From Clostridia bacterium (GTDB lineage: Bacteria > Bacillota > Clostridia > Christensenellales > Aristaeellaceae), in contig CAAGFE010000058.1 in assembly GCA_900769075.1 (NCBI GenBank), positions 1 through 9,545 of the forward strand: a stretch of 9,545 bases of DNA. Reading direction: 5' to 3'. Each line of letters starts with the position of its first letter. Position 1 is the stretch's first letter. The notes below the pieces were generated by a model, which was not told the origin of the DNA, searched no databases, and saw only the letters and a list, made by a program, of their open reading frames with translations. Positions 1 through 6,912 of the stretch are shown piece after piece. The position numbers and the translations under genes are program-made.

Positions 1-11
1 CTATGGGAGGT

Positions 12-155
12 GTCGGAGGGCCCGCAGGCCCTCTGACTGGATTCGTATCGACCGGCTTTGCCGGTCGGGCGGGGAGTTTCCCTCCGCAAAATGTAATTCA
101 GCGGAGGGAAACATACCTCAGCCTCTCTCGACAAAGTGCCTTTGGCACTTTGTCG
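12..155. repeat. Cluster of four inverted repeats (hairpins)
   Basis: Four inverted repeats sit within about 145 bp. The arms are 12-22/27-37 (11 bp, one G-T pair, loop CGCA), 49-56/60-67 (8 bp, loop TTT), 77-87/101-111 (11 bp, 13-nt loop) and 129-140/144-155 (12 bp, loop TTT). The second and fourth share a design: arms open with CGAC, close with GTCG, and the TTT loop is flanked by GC...GC. None is followed by a clear T-run, so they are not classical terminators, although the first could attenuate transcription from an upstream gene outside the window. They resemble dispersed REP-like palindromes. The pairing is directly visible; the family assignment is inference. Confidence 0.7.
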
Positions 156-191
156 ATGCTCCGGAACGGTGTAACAGTTTGTCTTCAGCGG

Positions 192-221
192 TGGACAAAT
201 GCCCTCCATCTATGCTAAAAT
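192..221 (+). promoter_or_regulatory. Likely promoter of the three-gene secreted-protein operon
   Basis: A -35 hexamer TGGACA (192-197) and a -10 hexamer TAAAAT (216-221) are separated by 18 bp. Each matches the sigma-70/sigma-A consensus at 5 of 6 positions. Transcription would begin near 228 and leave a leader of about 40 nt before the first start codon at 268. It lies just after the hairpin cluster. Confidence 0.55.
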
Positions 222-267
222 AGCAGCGAAGCAATGGAACCATTTTCCCGAAAGGCTGTGAACCATC

Positions 268-1047
268 ATGCGGAAGCTGCTCCGATTGATTTCCCTCCTG
301 CTGGCGATGCTGTCCCTGTGCTCCTGCGCCCTGGGCGAGGAAGCCCTGCGGGGCTATGATCCCAAGACAGGCTATGTGTATCTGACCCTGGGCACCTTCC
401 CTCAGACCAAGGCGGGGGAGGAGCTGCCCATCCTGTGGCGGGTGCTGAGCGTGGAGGATGACCGGGCGCTGCTTTTGTCCGAATATGTGCTGGAGGCGCG
501 GCGCATCCACGGCGACTACAAGGAATACGCCAACAAGCCCACCCACAAGACCAAGCCCGGCTTTGACGGCGATTTCACCAAGACCGAGATGAGCCGCTAC
601 CTCAACGGGGAATTCACCGCCCACTTCACCGCCGGAGAGCTGGCGCTGGTTGCCCCCGATGAAACCTTCGGCCTATTCTTCCTGCTTTCCTCCGATGACC
701 TGAAGAACGCCGCCTACGGCTTCACCTCCAACCAGAGCCGCAAGGCCTGGGGCACCGAGTACGCCATCGCCAACGGCCTGTTTGTCTACCAGGCCATGCG
801 CGGCAGCCACAGCCCCTACTGGAGCCGCACCCAGTCCACCACCAACATCCAGGGCGCAAGGTGCATCAAATCCCAGGGCGAGCTGGGGTACATCAACGTC
901 ATCACCGAGGACGAGGGCATGCGTCCGGCCTGCTGGCTGGATATGACGCAGGGGGCGCTCCTGTCCGGCACGGGCACGAAGGAGGATCCCTTCCTCCTGT
1001 CGCTGCCCGCGCAAGGCGAATCCCCCGTCCCCGACATCACCCAGTAA
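268..1047 (+). CDS. Exported DUF6273-like protein, putative lipoprotein
   Basis: This 259-residue protein starts with a basic, strongly hydrophobic signal sequence (residues 1-20). It ends in L-C-S-C, a plausible lipobox with Cys20 as the lipidated residue; cleavage after the following A-L-G is an alternative. The mature part resembles the DUF6273 family of Firmicutes secreted proteins. Typical elements are the early 'LGTFPQ' segment, 'PILWRVL' and 'ALLLSEYVLEAR' (about residues 41-76), a middle part ending in 'YLNGEF', and a late 'ACWLDM' strand. No catalytic motif is visible and the biochemical role is unknown. The ribosome binding site is weak (AAAGG at 251-255, 12 nt before ATG). It is the first gene of an operon: the next start follows after 15 bp. 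Codons are strongly C/G-ending, as in its two partners. The family call rests on recalled motif patterns. Confidence 0.7.
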   Translation: MRKLLRLISLLLAMLSLCSCALGEEALRGYDPKTGYVYLTLGTFPQTKAGEELPILWRVLSVEDDRALLLSEYVLEARRIHGDYKEYANKPTHKTKPGFDGDFTKTEMSRYLNGEFTAHFTAGELALVAPDETFGLFFLLSSDDLKNAAYGFTSNQSRKAWGTEYAIANGLFVYQAMRGSHSPYWSRTQSTTNIQGARCIKSQGELGYINVITEDEGMRPACWLDMTQGALLSGTGTKEDPFLLSLPAQGESPVPDITQ

Positions 1048-1062
1048 CGAGGGAGAAACATC

Positions 1063-2262
1063 ATGCGATTCCTGCGACTTCTGCTTCTGTGGGCGCTGCT
1101 GCTGGCGCTGCCTGCCGCCGCGCTGGCGGACATCACCATCACCCTGACCTTCACCGGAGATATCACCCTGGGCGGCGAGGAAAGGCTGGCCGGGGAAGCG
1201 GATTCCTTCGCCTCCGTGTATGCGCGGGAGGGCCCGGAATACTTCCTGGCCAATTTCGCCGAGTTTTTTGCCGAGGATGACCTGACCGTCGTCAACCTGG
1301 AGGGCGTGCTGACGGACAACGACAGCCTGCCCCCCGTGCAGGCCGGCAAGAACGGCTCCTACTTCTTCAAGGGCAAGACCGAGTATGTCAGCGTGCTCAC
1401 CGCCGCCAGCGTGGAGGCGGCCTCCATCGCCAACAACCACACCTGGGATTACGGCGAGGCGGGCTTGCGGGACACCATCGCCACCCTGGAAAATGCGGGC
1501 ATCGAATGGTTCGGCACCCGTGATCGCCACACCACCGACACCGAGAGATTCCTCTTCTACGAAAAGGACGGCGTCACCATCTGCCTGATGAGCCTGTACT
1601 GGGATGATTACCTCCAGGGGCAGAAGGACGGCTGCGGCGCGTTTCTGGCGGAGGAAATCGCCCGGATCAAGCAGTCTGGCCAGGCCAATGCGGTCATCGC
1701 CATCCTCCACGGCGGACAGGAATACGGCCGCCACCGCACCGTTCCCCAGAAGGTCTTCACCAAAATGGCCCTGGGCGCCGGCGCCGATCTGGTCATCTGC
1801 CACCACGCCCATGTGGTGATGGGCATGGACGTGATCGGGAACCGCAGCGCGTTCTATTCCCTGGGCAATTTCTGCTTCGGCGGCAACCGCAACGCGTATC
1901 AGAAGCGGGGGTCCAAGGTGCAGGACGCGGCTCCGGCGCTGATCGTCCGGGCGGTGCTGACCTTCGATGATGACGGAACCTACAAGGGCCAGCAGATGAC
2001 CCTCTACCCCGTGCAGACCACCTCCGTGGATCGCGTGGGCACGGAGGATCAGCAAAACGATTATCAGCCCAAGTTCCTCAGCGGCCCCCTGGGGGCCCAT
2101 GTGCTCCATCTGCTGCAGATCGACATGAACTACGTCCTCAAGAACGCCCAGAACAAGGAACTCAAGGATATCGTCATTGCCAAGGAAAATGAGCTGGCAG
2201 CGCTGGAATCCTCCGAAGGCATGTCCTGCCTGACCCTTCCCTACCTGCCCGCTGAAGAATAA
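1063..2262 (+). CDS. CapA family protein (PgsA/CapA-like metallophosphoesterase fold), exported
   Basis: The 399-residue product has a signal peptide (about 1-22, ending L-P-A-A-A-L-A) and then one CapA/PGA_cap domain. Family hallmarks appear in order: 'TFTGDITLGG' (29-38), 'VVNLEG' (76-81), 'IANNHTWDYG' (122-131), 'ILHGGQEYG' (214-222), 'VICHHAHVV' (244-252) and 'FYSLGNF' (264-270). The Asp, Asn and His residues in these motifs correspond to the metal-site residues of the calcineurin-like fold. Family members take part in poly-gamma-glutamate or capsule synthesis, or are secreted proteins of unknown substrate. No capBC/pgsBC synthase genes are next to it, so polymer synthesis is not supported here. 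It has no transmembrane anchor beyond the signal. A GAGGGA ribosome binding site lies in the 15-bp gap after the DUF6273-like gene. The caspase-like gene follows after 19 bp, so the three are probably one transcript. Confidence 0.85.
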   Translation: MRFLRLLLLWALLLALPAAALADITITLTFTGDITLGGEERLAGEADSFASVYAREGPEYFLANFAEFFAEDDLTVVNLEGVLTDNDSLPPVQAGKNGSYFFKGKTEYVSVLTAASVEAASIANNHTWDYGEAGLRDTIATLENAGIEWFGTRDRHTTDTERFLFYEKDGVTICLMSLYWDDYLQGQKDGCGAFLAEEIARIKQSGQANAVIAILHGGQEYGRHRTVPQKVFTKMALGAGADLVICHHAHVVMGMDVIGNRSAFYSLGNFCFGGNRNAYQKRGSKVQDAAPALIVRAVLTFDDDGTYKGQQMTLYPVQTTSVDRVGTEDQQNDYQPKFLSGPLGAHVLHLLQIDMNYVLKNAQNKELKDIVIAKENELAALESSEGMSCLTLPYLPAEE

Positions 2263-2281
2263 TGTCTGGAGGTATGCCCGG

Positions 2282-3868
2282 ATGAAGATGAAGCGCTTCC
2301 TTTTGCTGCTCAGCCTGCTGCTGCTGCTGCCCCTGTGCGCCCTCGCCGTTGTGACCGTGCCCGCCAATGTGACCGAGGTGGAGGATGAGGCCTTCGCCGG
2401 AACCGACATTGATGCGCTGATCGTCCCTGCCTCGGTGACGCGCATCGGCGCTGATGTGCTTTCGGGCAGCGGTGCGTCCTACATCTACCTGAACGGTGCA
2501 TCCACCGTGCTGGCGGACGATGGCGGCGTGCCCTTCGTGTTCGGCCCCGCCGCTTCCCCCGCGTCCAAGCTGAGCAATTTCTACGATTCCGCCAAGCTGG
2601 TCACTGACAGCGGGCTGTATTACTTCGCCCAGGACGCCTCCGCGCTGCCCCTGTGCGCCCAGGCCCCCGCCAATCTCAGCGGCAGCGTCACCATCCCCAA
2701 GCTGCTGAACGGAGCGCCCGTCACCTCCCTCTCCCAGCTGTACCTGACCGGAACGGGCCTGAGCGAGATCCGCGTGCCTGCTTATCTCGGCCAGGTGGAC
2801 GGCGTGCTAACCGTTCCCTACCAGACGATGTTCCTCGCCGAGCCTACGCCGGATGCGTCGGAATCTCCCGCCGGAGAGAGCATCACCTGGACCACCAGCA
2901 TCGAGGGCGCCTACGGGGACGTGCTCTACACCTGGGTGTTCGAGGTGAACGGCGACAGCGCTTCCACCACCTCCACCGAACCCACCGTCCAGTTCACCCC
3001 CGTCACCGCCGGTGAATACACCGTGACCGTCACTGCCCAGGACGCTCTGGGGGATTCCGCCACCATCAGCGGGGGAAAGGTCACCGTCACGCCGGTGAAG
3101 CCCGTCTACCGCGCCCTGCTGGTGGCGAATTCCTACCCCGGCGAGCTCTGCCAGCTGGACGGCCCCGCCGCCGACATCGCGGCCATGCAGACCATGCTCA
3201 GCGCCATGTCCGGCACGCCCTACAGGATCACCGCTTCCCGGAACATCACCGCCTCCGGCATGCAGGCCGCCATTGTCTCCACCTTTGCGGACGCCAAGGC
3301 AACGGATGTGTCCCTGTTCTACTTCAGCGGTCACGGTACCCCCCAGGGCGCGCTGGTCGGCACCAACGACACCGCCCTCTCGGTGTACGGGCTGCGCAGC
3401 GCGCTGGAGAAGATCCCCGGGCTGAAGATCGTCCTGCTGGACTGCTGCTACTCCGGCACGGCCATCAACCGCTCCGCTGATGCCGCCGATCCGAGCCCCT
3501 CCGCCTTCAACCGGGCCATCATCAGCGTCCTGGGCGCGGCCTCCCGTTCCTCCGTCAACCTGGAGGATGCCGGATACATCGTCCTCACCGCCTGCAGCAA
3601 GGATCAGACCTCCTTCTCCCTGACCACCGACGGCAGCCACTATTGGGGCGTGTTTACCTACTCCTTGTGCTACGGCAGCGGCTATGACGAATGGCAGCAA
3701 ACCGCCCTGTCCAACCTGCCCGCCGACAGCAACGGCGACGGCGCCATCACCCTGGGCGAAGCCTACCAGGGCATACGGGAGCGCGTCAGCTTCCTGAACC
3801 AGCTGATTGAGATCACCCAGGCGACCCAGTACTACGGCGATACCGCCCAGCTGCTGTGGAGCAAGTGA
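2282..3868 (+). CDS. Secreted caspase-like (C14) protein with BspA-type LRR, PKD-like domain and EF-hand-type calcium loop
   Basis: This 528-residue multidomain protein has these parts. A signal peptide covers about 1-22. BspA/LRR_5-type repeats are seen at about 23-60 ('EVEDEAFAG', 'IVPASVTRIG') and more weakly at 135-180. A PKD/Ig-like segment covers about 198-271, with alternating strands ending in 'GEYTVTVTAQDALGDSA'. A peptidase C14 (caspase/metacaspase-like) domain covers about 275-478. The catalytic pair is visible as His351 in 'YFSGHG' and Cys389 in 'LLDCCYSG'. Residues 482-493 read D-S-N-G-D-G-A-I-T-L-G-E, a complete 12-residue EF-hand/dockerin-type calcium loop with acidic or polar ligands at positions 1, 3, 5, 9 and 12. 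Calcium dependence is known for metacaspases, so control by calcium is a reasonable inference. The GGAGG at 2268-2272 lies 9 nt before ATG. It is the last gene of the operon, and a terminator begins 6 bp after the stop. Substrate and role are unknown. Confidence 0.85.
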   Translation: MKMKRFLLLLSLLLLLPLCALAVVTVPANVTEVEDEAFAGTDIDALIVPASVTRIGADVLSGSGASYIYLNGASTVLADDGGVPFVFGPAASPASKLSNFYDSAKLVTDSGLYYFAQDASALPLCAQAPANLSGSVTIPKLLNGAPVTSLSQLYLTGTGLSEIRVPAYLGQVDGVLTVPYQTMFLAEPTPDASESPAGESITWTTSIEGAYGDVLYTWVFEVNGDSASTTSTEPTVQFTPVTAGEYTVTVTAQDALGDSATISGGKVTVTPVKPVYRALLVANSYPGELCQLDGPAADIAAMQTMLSAMSGTPYRITASRNITASGMQAAIVSTFADAKATDVSLFYFSGHGTPQGALVGTNDTALSVYGLRSALEKIPGLKIVLLDCCYSGTAINRSADAADPSPSAFNRAIISVLGAASRSSVNLEDAGYIVLTACSKDQTSFSLTTDGSHYWGVFTYSLCYGSGYDEWQQTALSNLPADSNGDGAITLGEAYQGIRERVSFLNQLIEITQATQYYGDTAQLLWSK

Positions 3869-3874
3869 ACCATC

Positions 3875-3906
3875 GTCCGTCCCGTGAAATGCGGGGCGGA
3901 CTTTTT
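3875..3906 (+). terminator. Intrinsic terminator of the secreted-protein operon
   Basis: A 10-bp stem pairs 3875-3884 with 3892-3901 (one G-T pair) around a 7-nt loop, and TTTTT follows (3902-3906). It begins 6 bp after the caspase-like stop codon. Confidence 0.88.
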
Positions 3907-3928
3907 CGCTTTTTTCTCATTTTGGGGG

Positions 3929-3957
3929 TTGACAATCCCGCCCAATCATGATATGAT
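3929..3957 (+). promoter_or_regulatory. Promoter of tRNA-Val
   Basis: A perfect -35 TTGACA (3929-3934) and a near-perfect -10 TATGAT (3952-3957) have the ideal 17-bp spacer. Initiation is expected near 3964, about 14 nt before the mature tRNA. It is one of the two strongest promoters in the window. Confidence 0.88.
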
Positions 3958-3977
3958 ATTTCACGTCGTCAAGACAT

Positions 3978-4050
3978 GGTCGCATGGCTCAGTCGGTAGA
4001 GCACATCGTTCACATCGATGGGGTCACAGGTTCGAGTCCTGTTGCGACCA
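3978..4050 (+). tRNA. tRNA-Val (anticodon CAC)
   Basis: A full cloverleaf of 73 nt can be drawn. The acceptor GGTCGCA pairs with TGCGACC, the D-stem GCTC with GAGC, the anticodon stem CATCG with CGATG around the loop TTCACAT, and the T-stem ACAGG with CCTGT around TTCGAGT. The anticodon at 4011-4013 is CAC, which reads GUG (valine). The discriminator is A and the next bases are CTTC, so CCA is not encoded and must be added after transcription. This contrasts with the tRNA-Ala later in the window. It stands alone between its own promoter and terminator. Confidence 0.95.
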
Positions 4051-4056
4051 CTTCAC

Positions 4057-4081
4057 CCGGTCAGGCTGACCGGTTTTTTTT
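4057..4081 (+). terminator. Intrinsic terminator of tRNA-Val
   Basis: CCGGTCA (4057-4063) pairs perfectly with TGACCGG (4067-4073) across a 3-nt loop, and eight T residues follow (4074-4081). It starts 7 nt after the tRNA 3' end. Confidence 0.93.
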
Positions 4082-4092
4082 GTGCGCTGAAC

Positions 4093-4109
4093 CGTTCACG
4101 TCGATGGGG
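4093..4109 (+). repeat. Partial copy of the tRNA-Val anticodon arm
   Basis: These 17 nt repeat tRNA-Val positions 4007-4023 (anticodon loop, 3' anticodon stem and start of the variable loop) with a single A-to-G change. Similarity stops on both sides. It lies just past the tRNA terminator, so it is not transcribed with the tRNA. It may be a relic of an attachment site, of a deleted second tRNA, or of a local duplication. Confidence 0.6.
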
Positions 4110-4115
4110 CGCGGA

Positions 4116-4131
4116 GCCGGGCGCGCCCGGC
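4116..4131. repeat. Perfect 16-bp GC-only palindrome in the leader of the GH5-like gene
   Basis: GCCGGGCG is followed directly by its reverse complement CGCCCGGC. It lies 55 bp before the start of the GH5-like gene. It could be a protein-binding site or a hairpin in the mRNA leader. No T-run follows. Its function is unknown. Confidence 0.5.
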
Positions 4132-4186
4132 GGGCGGACAGGACAGCCCCCTCGGGCGGAATACATATATTGCGGAGGGAGACATC

Positions 4187-5221
4187 ATGAAGGCTGGCTG
4201 GAGGAAATACTTTTTACATTGTCTGATGGGCATTGTGATCCTGCTGTCCATCAGCATTCTGCCCCTTGCACAGGCAATGGGCGAAACGACAGCCCCGATC
4301 TCTCCATGGGAGTACCAGGCGATGCTGGGCCGAGGGATGGATGTGGATTGGGCGAAAACCACGCGGGGCATCCGATCCTATACGTCCCAGACCCCGCAAA
4401 TCTTCGCCGATGCGGGGATTCAGCATGTCCGAATCCGTGTCAGGGAGGAAGCAGATGAGACGCTGCTGGCGCACCTGGAAATGGTGGTGGATGATTGTGT
4501 GCGTGCCGGACTGATCCCCATCATTGCCTATCAGGCGGATGCTTTCAAGAAGGATCCTACGCCGGAAAATCAGGCGAAAGTCGTGGTCTGGTGGAAAACG
4601 GTCGCGGAACGTTTTCGGCATGTGCCCCATACGCTTTCCTTTGATGTGCTGATCGAGTGTACGGACGCGCTAAATCATCATCCGGAGCAGCTCAATGCCC
4701 TGTATGAAGCGGTGGTCGGCGCCATCCGGGAGTCGAATCCTGCGCGGATTATCATCATCTCACCGCGGATGCGCTCTGACCCAGGCTTTCTGCGCGAGCT
4801 TGCAATTCCTTCCGCACACAATGGGTATCTGATGGCAGAATGGCATTTTTATGCGGCCGGGCCCAGCAAAACCAATGAGAAGAAACGCTGGACCAGCGGT
4901 ACGGCGCAGGAAAAACGCCTCATCCAGGACAAAATCGATCTTGCACTTGCCTGGCAGGCGGAAACGGGGATCCCAACTTGGGTCGGCGCATGGATGCCCG
5001 GCGATTACAATCAGGGGAATCACTATTCCATCGACGAGCAGTGTGCCTTTGCAGCGTACATGACCGCTTCCCTGGATGAAGCCGGGATTCCCTTTGCAGT
5101 CAATGCGGACAGCCACTTTTTTGACCGGGAGCAAAATGCCTGGTTCCCGGAGATGCAGCGGGTCATGCAGGTCATCTATCAGGGCAGAATGCAGGAAGCG
5201 GAGGACAGGATTCAGCAATAG
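4187..5221 (+). CDS. Exported glycoside hydrolase family 5-like (cellulase-fold) protein
   Basis: The 344-residue product has an N-terminal signal peptide or anchor (about 1-30, ending P-L-A-Q-A). A single TIM-barrel domain of GH5/clan A type follows. Recognisable positions are 'GIQHVRIRV' (77-85, the early 'R' strand), 'FDVLIECTDAL' (152-162, where GH5 has the acid/base 'NEP', so Glu157 is the likely equivalent), 'MAEWHFYAAG' (216-225, the 'HxY' strand) and 'IPTWVGAWMPG' (262-272), where GH5 normally has its nucleophile Glu. Here that position is Ala268. The acid/base glutamate seems kept but the usual nucleophile is missing, so it may belong to a divergent subfamily with another residue in that role, or bind sugar without hydrolysis. 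The start is fixed by GGAGG at 4174-4178, 8 nt upstream of ATG. Codon choice is less C-biased than in the 268-3868 operon. It is monocistronic and ends in its own terminator. Confidence 0.72.
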   Translation: MKAGWRKYFLHCLMGIVILLSISILPLAQAMGETTAPISPWEYQAMLGRGMDVDWAKTTRGIRSYTSQTPQIFADAGIQHVRIRVREEADETLLAHLEMVVDDCVRAGLIPIIAYQADAFKKDPTPENQAKVVVWWKTVAERFRHVPHTLSFDVLIECTDALNHHPEQLNALYEAVVGAIRESNPARIIIISPRMRSDPGFLRELAIPSAHNGYLMAEWHFYAAGPSKTNEKKRWTSGTAQEKRLIQDKIDLALAWQAETGIPTWVGAWMPGDYNQGNHYSIDEQCAFAAYMTASLDEAGIPFAVNADSHFFDREQNAWFPEMQRVMQVIYQGRMQEAEDRIQQ

Positions 5222-5243
5222 CCTTCCGGGACGGGAGGCTTTT
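5220..5243 (+). terminator. Intrinsic terminator of the GH5-like gene
   Basis: An 8-bp stem (5220-5227 with 5233-5240, one G-T pair) closes a 5-nt loop, and TTT follows. The stem overlaps the last two bases of the stop codon. The T-run is short, so efficiency may be moderate. Confidence 0.65.
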
Positions 5244-5276
5244 CCCGGAGAAGAAATCCCTGCGTCCGGGACAATC

Positions 5277-5327
5277 AAAAAAGCAGCTGCGTGTCCCTCC
5301 GGAAAGGACGGAGGGGCATGCGGCTGC
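5277..5327 (-). terminator. Terminator of the MATE exporter gene (minus strand)
   Basis: A long 19-bp stem (5283-5301 with 5309-5327, including three G-T pairs) closes a 7-nt loop. On the minus strand it is followed by six T residues (5282-5277 on plus are A). It lies about 110 nt downstream of the MATE stop codon. The stem could also act on the plus strand, but no T-run is present there. Confidence 0.8.
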
Positions 5328-5434
5328 ACTGTATGTACCGGGAAAACGCGGCTCTCCCCCGCATGAACCGGCGCTTCCGCGCCTTTCATAACAGGGAACG
5401 CTGGGAAAACGGGATACAGCCCTCCTGCGGAGGG

Positions 5435-6805
5435 TCAGGCGTGCCGGGCGCGGGATTCAATCTGCCGAATCAGGCGCAGCAGCAGCCAGATGCCGATGAT
5501 GGCCATGCCTACCTCGGTTACCAGCTGGGCACAGGACAGGCCATACAGCGGCCAGATGGCATTGAGCAAAAACAGCACGGGGATTTCCAGCACCGCCTTG
5601 CGGGCCAGGGCCATCATCAGCGACAGGGAGCCCTTACCCACCGCCTGGAACACGCCCACCGCCAGGAAATCCAGGGTCAGGAACGGAACCGACAGCGACA
5701 GGCCGTACAGGAACGACGAGCCGTAGGCAACCGTCTGCGCATCGCTGATAAAGGCCGCAGTGATCTGCCGGGAGAACAGGCAGCACAGCAGCGCCATCGT
5801 GCACAGCAGGGCTTCGGACAGCTTCACGGTGAATTTCAGCGCGTGCTTCATGCGGTCGATCCGGCCGGCTGCATAGGTATAGCCCACCAGCGGCATCACG
5901 CCCTGGGAAATGCCGTTGGACACATACCAGGGGATCATCGCGATCTTCGAGGCGATGCCCATGCCCGCCAGCGCCGCCGCCCCATAGGGCGACACCAGAT
6001 TGTTCAGCAGCATGTGGCTGACCACGTTGAGCAAATTCTGGATGGAAGCGGGCACGCCCACCGTGCATACGCCGCCGACGATGGGGCGCCGGAGCGTGAA
6101 CTCCCTGGGGGAGATGCACACGCAGGTGCTGCGGCGCTTGAAGAACAGATAGCCGAAGAAATACAGCGTGGCGAAGCAGTTGGAAAGAAGCGTCGCAAGC
6201 GCGGCGCCCTCTGCCCCCATGTTCAGCCCCGAGGGCAGGATGAACAGCGGATCCAGCAGGATGTTCAGCAGGCAGCCGCTCATCGTGCCGATGCTGGCAT
6301 GGAGGGTTGCGCCCTCGGAGCGGATCAGGTACGCCATGACCACGTTCAGGATGGACGGTGTTGCGCCCAGCGTGACCGTCCAGAGCATATAGTCCGCCGT
6401 CACGCCCGCGGTGGCGGCATCCGCCCCCAGCAGCGCCAGCAGGGGATTCATCAGCAGCGTGCAGACGACGGAATACAGGACGCCGCACACCAGCGCGCCG
6501 TAAAACCCGAACGCTGAGCTTTGCCGCAGCGTTTTCATGTCGCCCCGGCCCAGTGCCCGGCTCATCATGCTGGAGCTCCCTACGCCAAAGAGGTTGTTCA
6601 CCGCGTTGAACGCCAGCAGCACCGGGGAGGCCAGCGTGACGGCCGCCGTTTGAACCGGGTCGTTGATCATGCCCACAAAATAGGTGTCCGCCAGGCTGTA
6701 CAGCAGCGCCACCAGGCTGGAGATCACCGTCGGGAGCGACAGCGTCAGCACCGCCTTGGGCACGGCGGTCTGCTCGAACAGGGTCGTTTTCTTCTGATCT
6801 GGCAT
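5435..6805 (-). CDS. MATE family efflux transporter
   Basis: The 456-residue, highly hydrophobic protein has the usual MATE length (about 440-460) and about twelve membrane spans in two similar halves. The N-terminal helix region reads 'AVLTLSLPTVISSLVALLYS' followed by 'LADTYFVGMI', the MATE signature of the first two helices. A conserved 'GVGSSSMMSRALGRGD' loop follows, and 'GASIGTMSG'-like and 'LLDPLFI' segments lie in the first half. The second half begins near 'VGVPASIQNLLNVVSHM'. MATE proteins export cationic drugs or metabolites in exchange for Na+ or H+; this sequence resembles the MepA/DinF-like group. The start codon is preceded by GGAG on the minus strand (6819-6816), 10 nt upstream. 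The gene is alone on this strand, converges with the GH5-like gene, and its promoter side abuts the IS481 remnant. The substrate cannot be told from sequence. Confidence 0.93.
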   Translation of the reverse strand: MPDQKKTTLFEQTAVPKAVLTLSLPTVISSLVALLYSLADTYFVGMINDPVQTAAVTLASPVLLAFNAVNNLFGVGSSSMMSRALGRGDMKTLRQSSAFGFYGALVCGVLYSVVCTLLMNPLLALLGADAATAGVTADYMLWTVTLGATPSILNVVMAYLIRSEGATLHASIGTMSGCLLNILLDPLFILPSGLNMGAEGAALATLLSNCFATLYFFGYLFFKRRSTCVCISPREFTLRRPIVGGVCTVGVPASIQNLLNVVSHMLLNNLVSPYGAAALAGMGIASKIAMIPWYVSNGISQGVMPLVGYTYAAGRIDRMKHALKFTVKLSEALLCTMALLCCLFSRQITAAFISDAQTVAYGSSFLYGLSLSVPFLTLDFLAVGVFQAVGKGSLSLMMALARKAVLEIPVLFLLNAIWPLYGLSCAQLVTEVGMAIIGIWLLLRLIRQIESRARHA

Positions 6806-6849
6806 ATGACAAGCACTCCATCAATTCGTTGCATTGGGATCACTGTATT

Positions 6850-6878
6850 ATTGTACTGCATTCTGCGCCGGAACGCAA
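6850..6878 (-). promoter_or_regulatory. Possible promoter of the MATE gene
   Basis: On the minus strand, TACAAT (6855-6850) matches the -10 consensus at 5 of 6 positions. A weak -35 TTGCGT (6878-6873) lies 17 bp upstream. Transcription would begin near 6843, about 38 nt before the start codon. The poor -35 makes this tentative. It lies just outside the recognisable transposase remnant. Confidence 0.3.
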
Positions 6879-6912
6879 TCCGCAATCCGGCGCGGGATTG
6901 TCAGCGGGTGTA

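Noticed and set aside
673..2445. Long minus-strand reading frame of 590 codons
   Set aside because: It lies opposite three well-supported genes with clear families and ribosome binding sites; high GC keeps antisense frames open.
2807..3700. Minus-strand reading frame of 297 codons
   Set aside because: It is antisense to the caspase-like gene, Gly/Val/Asp-rich, and has no recognisable domain.
5291..6517. Plus-strand reading frame of 408 codons
   Set aside because: It is antisense to the MATE gene, its translation is rich in His/Gln/Arg with low complexity, and it begins inside a terminator hairpin.
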